Assembly: GCA_044867425.1 (NCBI GenBank)
Contig: JBIOUX010000091.1
Coordinates: 40,034-104,033 of the forward strand
DNA length: 64,000 bases
Reading direction: 5' to 3'
Origin: CAWBJP01 sp044867425
GTDB lineage: Bacteria; Actinomycetota; Acidimicrobiia; IMCC26256; BP-133
Both the position numbers and the translations under genes were made by a program. The notes beneath the pieces are model-generated. The model was given only the letters and a program-made list of their open reading frames with translations. It was not told the origin of the DNA and did no database searches. Shown piece by piece: positions 60,174-64,000 of this stretch; the stretch's first letter is position 1, and each line of letters starts with the position of its first letter.

Positions 60174-62722
60174 GGGTCCATGTTCCTCTCCGGGCTCAGT
60201 CTGGAGGCGACGGCGGCGACCGACAAGGGAGGTAGGACCGCCACCAGCGCCCACGCCCGGGCGTCCAGGGAGGTTGTATCCAGGACGGCTCGCACCGGAG
60301 GCAGGCACACGGCGGCGACCTGGAGGGCGAGCCCACCGACCACGGAGGCGACGAGCCAGGGGTTGCGCCGCCAGGACCCGAGCCCGAGCGGATAGAGCAG
60401 GTGGGTGACGACGAGGACGGTGAAGGCGAGGGTGCGGGCCTCAGCCCACGGCTCGTCCCAGGCCCAGGCCCCGATGGCCAGCGCGGTGACCGGCGCCGCC
60501 CCCAGGAGGGCACCCCGCATCAGGAGCCGACGGATCCGGTCACCGCCCAGCAGCCTCGACCCGGGCGGACGGGGTGGGCGGGTGAGGACGGCGGGGTCCA
60601 CCGGGTCGACTCCGAGCGCCAGGGCCGGAGCACCGTCGGTCAGGAGGTTGACCCACAGCAACTGAAGGGGCAGCAGGGCCGCCTCTCCGGCCGCCAGGAG
60701 GGCGGTGAGGACCAGCACGATCTCGGAGACGTTGCCGGCCACCAGATAGTCGACCACCTTGCGGATGTTGTCGTAGATGCCCCGGCCTTCCCGGACGGCC
60801 TCGACGATGGTGGCCAGGTCGTCGTCGGTCACCACCAGGTCGGCGGCCTCCCGGGCCACTTCGGTTCCGGCGCCGCCGAGGGCGACTCCGATGTCGGCGT
60901 GGCGCAGGGCGGGTGCGTCGTTCACGCCGTCGCCCGTCATGGCCACCACCTCGCCCGCGGCCTGGAGCGCCCGGACCAGCCCCAGCTTCTGGTCGGGTGT
61001 CACCCGGGCGTAGACGTCGGCGGCGCCGTGCTCGGCCCCCGCTTGCAGTTCAGCTCCGGTGACGGGGTGGTCGCCGTGGGCCGCCAGCCCCACGGCGCCG
61101 GCCACGGCGGCGGCCGTCCCGGGGTGATCCCCGGTGGCCATGACGAGGCGGATCCCGGCGGCCCGGGCGGCGGCCACGGAAGCAGACGCCCCGGGCCGGA
61201 TCGGGTCGCGCAGCGCGGCCAGCGCCACCAGTGTCAGGTTCTCGCCGAGGCCACCTCCTTCGCCGCCTATGGCGTCAGGTTCGGGGGCCAGCCGGCGGGC
61301 CAGCGCCAGCACCTTGGCTCCGGCGGCGGCCAGGGTCGCCGCCTGGTCGAGGAGCCCATCGCGGATGCTTTCGGACAAGGGCTGGGGGGAACCACCATCA
61401 AAGGCCACCAGGCCGCAGGATGGCAGGACGGCTTCCAGGGCGCCCTTCACCGTGATCAGGCTCGCACCGGTCGGGTTTCGGTGGAAGGTGCGCATGCACG
61501 CCTGAGCCGAGTCGAAGGGAACGGTGCCCACCCGGCGCCACTCTCCCCGCAGGGCGCCCGCCCGCTCAGGACGGACGGCGGCGAGCAGAGCCAGGTCGAC
61601 CGGGTCGCCCGATGGGGGCTCCCCGACGGCGTCGTTGCACAGGACGGCCACCTGCTCGACCGCCTCCCGGAGGACGCCCGGGAGATGCTCGATGGGTCGC
61701 GGCTCCCGGCCAGGCGGGACGATGCTGTCGAGCCGGAGCCGGTTCTCGGTCAGCGTCCCCGTCTTGTCGGCCACCAACACGGTGGCGGAGCCCAGCGTCT
61801 CCACCGCCGTCAGCCGCCGGACGATGGCCCCCCGCCGAGCCATCCGTCGCACACCGAGGGCGAGGGCGACGGCGGTGACCGTGGGGAGACCCTCGGGAAC
61901 GGCGGCCACGGCCAGGGCGACGGCGGAGAGGAAGGCACGTCCGAGGCGGTCGTCGCCCTCGCTGGTGGCGAGGGCGAGCCCGAAGACGGCGACGGCGATG
62001 ACCACCGCGGCCGCGCCGAGGCGGGCCGAGGCACTGGCCAGCTCCCGCTGCAGGGGAGTGGGAGGTTGGGCGGCCTGAAGGTGGCCGGCGATGCGGCCCA
62101 GAGCCGTGCCGGGCCCGGTGGCGGTGACGATCCCGGTTCCCGTTCCTGCTGTCACCAGCGTCCCCGACAGCAGCTGGGCGCCAGTCAGGTCTCCGGCGTC
62201 GCATGGTTGGCGGGGTCGCTTGGGCACGGGGAGCGACTCGCCGGTCAGGATCGACTCGTCGACCTCCAGCCGCTGGGCTGCGCACAACTCAAGGTCGGCG
62301 GGCACCCGATCGCCGGCCGTGACCAGCACGACGTCGCCCGGTACCAACTCTCGGGCCGGGACCACGATGACCCGCCCTGAACGGAGCACCCGGGTCTGGG
62401 GCGACTCCAGGCCGCGGAGGGCGGCGAGGGCGGCGCCCGCCCGACTTTCCTCCGCCACCCCGATGGCAGTGTTGAGGACGACGATGGCGAGGATGGCGGC
62501 GGCGTCGACCGGCTCGCCGAGGACGAAGCCGGACACGGTGGCGGCGCCCAGCAGCAGCAACGAGAGCGGTTCGGCCAACTGCGACCACACCCGCTCCGGG
62601 AGCCCCGGACGGGGCGGGGCGGGCAGCTCATTCGGGCCATGGTCGGCGAGCCGACGGGCGGCTTCGGTGTCGTCGATCCCGTCGATGGCGGGCACCGGTC
62701 GGGTGTCGGCCGCGGGTGACAT
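60170..62722 (-). CDS. P-type cation-transporting ATPase (CtpF / Ca2+-ATPase type)
   Basis: The product is 850 aa from ATG 62722; a longer upstream frame is a shadow. The N-terminal cation-ATPase domain (EAARRLADHGPNELP), actuator TGES (ILTGESLPVPK), M4 PEGLPTV, phosphorylation DKTGTLT, hinge GDGVNDAPAL and six C-terminal TM helices are all present. This matches type II Ca2+-like ATPases, including DosR-regulon CtpF of mycobacteria. It lies 28 bp after the PPOX gene and overlaps the small membrane gene, so the three form an operon. Confidence 0.9.
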   Translation of the reverse strand: MSPAADTRPVPAIDGIDDTEAARRLADHGPNELPAPPRPGLPERVWSQLAEPLSLLLLGAATVSGFVLGEPVDAAAILAIVVLNTAIGVAEESRAGAALAALRGLESPQTRVLRSGRVIVVPARELVPGDVVLVTAGDRVPADLELCAAQRLEVDESILTGESLPVPKRPRQPCDAGDLTGAQLLSGTLVTAGTGTGIVTATGPGTALGRIAGHLQAAQPPTPLQRELASASARLGAAAVVIAVAVFGLALATSEGDDRLGRAFLSAVALAVAAVPEGLPTVTAVALALGVRRMARRGAIVRRLTAVETLGSATVLVADKTGTLTENRLRLDSIVPPGREPRPIEHLPGVLREAVEQVAVLCNDAVGEPPSGDPVDLALLAAVRPERAGALRGEWRRVGTVPFDSAQACMRTFHRNPTGASLITVKGALEAVLPSCGLVAFDGGSPQPLSESIRDGLLDQAATLAAAGAKVLALARRLAPEPDAIGGEGGGLGENLTLVALAALRDPIRPGASASVAAARAAGIRLVMATGDHPGTAAAVAGAVGLAAHGDHPVTGAELQAGAEHGAADVYARVTPDQKLGLVRALQAAGEVVAMTGDGVNDAPALRHADIGVALGGAGTEVAREAADLVVTDDDLATIVEAVREGRGIYDNIRKVVDYLVAGNVSEIVLVLTALLAAGEAALLPLQLLWVNLLTDGAPALALGVDPVDPAVLTRPPRPPGSRLLGGDRIRRLLMRGALLGAAPVTALAIGAWAWDEPWAEARTLAFTVLVVTHLLYPLGLGSWRRNPWLVASVVGGLALQVAAVCLPPVRAVLDTTSLDARAWALVAVLPPLSVAAVASRLSPERNMDP

Positions 62723-62750
62723 GACCGCTAGCTCGCCCGGCACCTCTGAC

Positions 62751-63218
62751 CTAGAGGTAGCCGCGGGGGTCGAAGGGCAACGGCGTCCGAAGGCGAATCC
62801 GGCGGCCGGTGATCGAGTGGGGCACGAGCTGGGCCCAGTGGTCCTTACCGCCCGGAGCGAAGGGCTCGATGTGCAGGTGCTCGACCTCGACTTCCCACCC
62901 GGAGGCCTCGTAGGCCAGACCCTGGACAACCACGCTCCAGCCCGTCCGGTGAAAGGAGTCGACGAAGTCGACCTCGAAGGTGACCGCCTCTGTGGCGAGA
63001 AGTCGGAGCTTGGTTCCTTCATCGGTACGGAACACGATGGAGTCGCGGAGCAGCACATAGTTCAGTGGGACCACATGGGGAGCCCAGCCCGGCTGAGACA
63101 CCGCCAGCCGGCCGACGGACTGGGTGGCCAGCAGGCGCAGGCATTCTTCCCGGTCCAGGTCTTCCACGACCGGCTGTTCATCGTCCGTTCCTGGCATTTC
63201 ATCCACCCTCTGATGCAC
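62751..63218 (-). CDS. Pyridoxamine 5'-phosphate oxidase-fold protein
   Basis: The product is 155 aa from GTG 63218, chosen because GAGGAGG lies upstream; ATGs at 63248 and 63197 are alternatives. It has the split-barrel pattern LDREECLRLLATQSVGRLAV, HVVPLNYVLLRDSIVFRT and EVDFVDSFHRTGWSVVVQG seen in PPOX/NimA-like flavin- or F420-binding proteins. Probably a reductase or cofactor-binding stress protein. It leads the P-ATPase operon. Confidence 0.8.
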   Translation of the reverse strand: MHQRVDEMPGTDDEQPVVEDLDREECLRLLATQSVGRLAVSQPGWAPHVVPLNYVLLRDSIVFRTDEGTKLRLLATEAVTFEVDFVDSFHRTGWSVVVQGLAYEASGWEVEVEHLHIEPFAPGGKDHWAQLVPHSITGRRIRLRTPLPFDPRGYL

Positions 63219-63375
63219 AGCCCCTCCTCGGATTCCGTCCGGTGTCATTGATCCTTTCCGGTACCGCCCGGAGCGCGACAGAGGCGAAGGTCACCAAGCG
63301 GGCGGCGTAGGACCCTGTGGTCGGCTGGAGGCCGCCGCCGCCCCGGGCATCCGCAGCCAAAGGACCCCTGGGACC

Positions 63376-63390
63376 AGGACCTTCGACCCT
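63376..63390. promoter_or_regulatory. DosR-like box upstream of the membrane gene at 63446
   Basis: AGGACCTTCGACCCT, 56 bp before the start at 63446. A weak element GAGGCGAAGGTCACC (63281-63295) is nearer the divergent PPOX gene. Confidence 0.65.
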
Positions 63391-63445
63391 GCCAGCCCCG
63401 GCCGCCGGCAGCGGAGAATCGCGGGAGACCTGAAGGAGGCCGATC

Positions 63446-63958
63446 ATGCACTTCACCGACCGGGAATGGTGGACGCTGATCCACGGGATGGGCTTCGGCG
63501 CGGTGTTCCTCCTCGGTTTCGCCGGTGGGCTGGCCGGCCTCTACAGCCTGCGCTACGCCTGGGTGACGCCGGCGGGACTCGCCGAGCGGATGCACCGCCT
63601 CAAGATCGGCGTGGTGGCCATGGCCATCGCCGCCTGGGGCACGGTCATCACCGGGACGTGGATCGTCTACCCCTGGTACCGGGACCCGGCGCCCACCAGC
63701 CCCAAGTCGACCCTCCTGGCCGACACCGCCACCGCCGACTGGCACACCTTCGGCATGGAGTGGAAGGAGCACATCGCCTGGCTGAGCCCCATCCTCGCCA
63801 CGGTCGCCGCCTTCATCGTGGTCTACTACGGCGTCAACCTCATCCGTCACGACAAGGTCCGCAAGACGGCCATGACGCTGTTCGTCCTCTCCTTCCTCTT
63901 CGCCATCGTCGCCGGCGCCTTCGGCGCCTTCATCACCAAAGTCGCCCCCGTCATCTGA
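63446..63958 (+). CDS. Four-helix membrane protein of the DosR island
   Basis: The product is 170 aa, with AAGGAGG nine bases before the ATG. Four hydrophobic helices: FGAVFLLGFAGGLAGLYSL, VVAMAIAAWGTVITGTWIV, IAWLSPILATVAAFIVVYYG and MTLFVLSFLFAIVAGAFGAF. Histidines at helix ends (LIHGMGF, DWHTFGMEWKEHIAW) could bind haem, but this is a guess. No family recognised. A 71-bp piece of it is duplicated in inverted orientation at 51099. Confidence 0.75.
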   Translation: MHFTDREWWTLIHGMGFGAVFLLGFAGGLAGLYSLRYAWVTPAGLAERMHRLKIGVVAMAIAAWGTVITGTWIVYPWYRDPAPTSPKSTLLADTATADWHTFGMEWKEHIAWLSPILATVAAFIVVYYGVNLIRHDKVRKTAMTLFVLSFLFAIVAGAFGAFITKVAPVI

Positions 63959-63966
63959 GGAGCCTC

Positions 63967-64000
63967 ATGCGCACCGTCGAAGACACCCGTCAGGTCGAGA
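63967..64000 (+). CDS. Partial gene at right edge
   Basis: An ATG at 63967 with GAGGAG upstream, 8 bp after the preceding stop, begins MRTVEDTRQVE and runs off the window. Likely the next gene of the same operon; product unknown. Confidence 0.5.
   Translation, partial: MRTVEDTRQVE

Noticed and set aside
60401..62380. A 659-codon plus frame opposite the P-type ATPase
   Set aside because: Shadow of the ATPase gene, Gly/Gln/Asp-rich without motifs.

Overview
The window is a GC-rich chromosomal segment of an actinobacterium. Several features support this: the actinobacterial fusion form of 2-oxoglutarate dehydrogenase (kgd/odhA), a class II DAHP synthase, the proteasome activator Bpa with its C-terminal GQYL, a FurB-type regulator and a close DosR/DosS pair. 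A secreted subtilase carrying 'GYWLVASDGGVFSFGD'-type tail repeats points to Acidimicrobiia; that placement is an inference. I see no rRNA, tRNA, CRISPR array or intact insertion sequence.

Layout. 0-13.6 kb is housekeeping: a partial zinc-ribbon/kelch protein, MscS channel, family 5 uracil-DNA glycosylase, a cyclase/ATPase/TPR regulator, dapA with a small membrane protein, and a tight minus-strand run bpa-aroG-kgd-malic enzyme. 13.8-20.7 kb holds two secreted DNRLRE-domain proteins (a BNR-repeat protein and a metallophosphatase), a Fur regulator behind a palindrome, and a methyltransferase. 20.8-35.2 kb is a c-di-GMP and two-component signalling block: two GGDEF-EAL proteins, a REC protein with a degenerate GGDEF, a WhiG/FliA-type sigma factor, an FlgN-like protein, three response regulators and two histidine kinases. 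The subtilase gene is preceded by a convincing GEMM-I c-di-GMP riboswitch. 35.2-36.2 kb contains a structured 5' leader ending in an intrinsic terminator ahead of a small secreted protein.

36-64 kb reads as a DosR-type dormancy/hypoxia island. A DosR orthologue and a single-GAF DosS-like kinase lie divergently at 39.3-41.1 kb. Close variants of one 15-16 bp palindrome-like box (AGGGACCTTCGGCCCT or its reverse complement) recur more than fifteen times, mostly 35-110 bp upstream of starts. The genes below them are typical of the regulon: universal stress proteins, CBS-pair proteins, DUF1918, DUF1876, a cation P-type ATPase, a PPOX-fold protein, cupredoxins, a multicopper oxidase, a DsbB/thioredoxin pair and membrane proteins. 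The island also holds many broken genes: carbamate kinase, an acyl-CoA synthetase/GH65 chimera, a USP tail, a P-ATPase tail, and head-to-head truncated kinase genes. It has therefore been heavily rearranged, or is partly mis-assembled.

The observation I would check first is the DsrE-family gene at 54872-55234. It has an in-frame UGA exactly where a redox cysteine is expected (UxxC), a full-length family-like reading frame after it, and a SECIS-like hairpin just downstream. It is either a DsrE-like selenoprotein or a fresh nonsense mutation.
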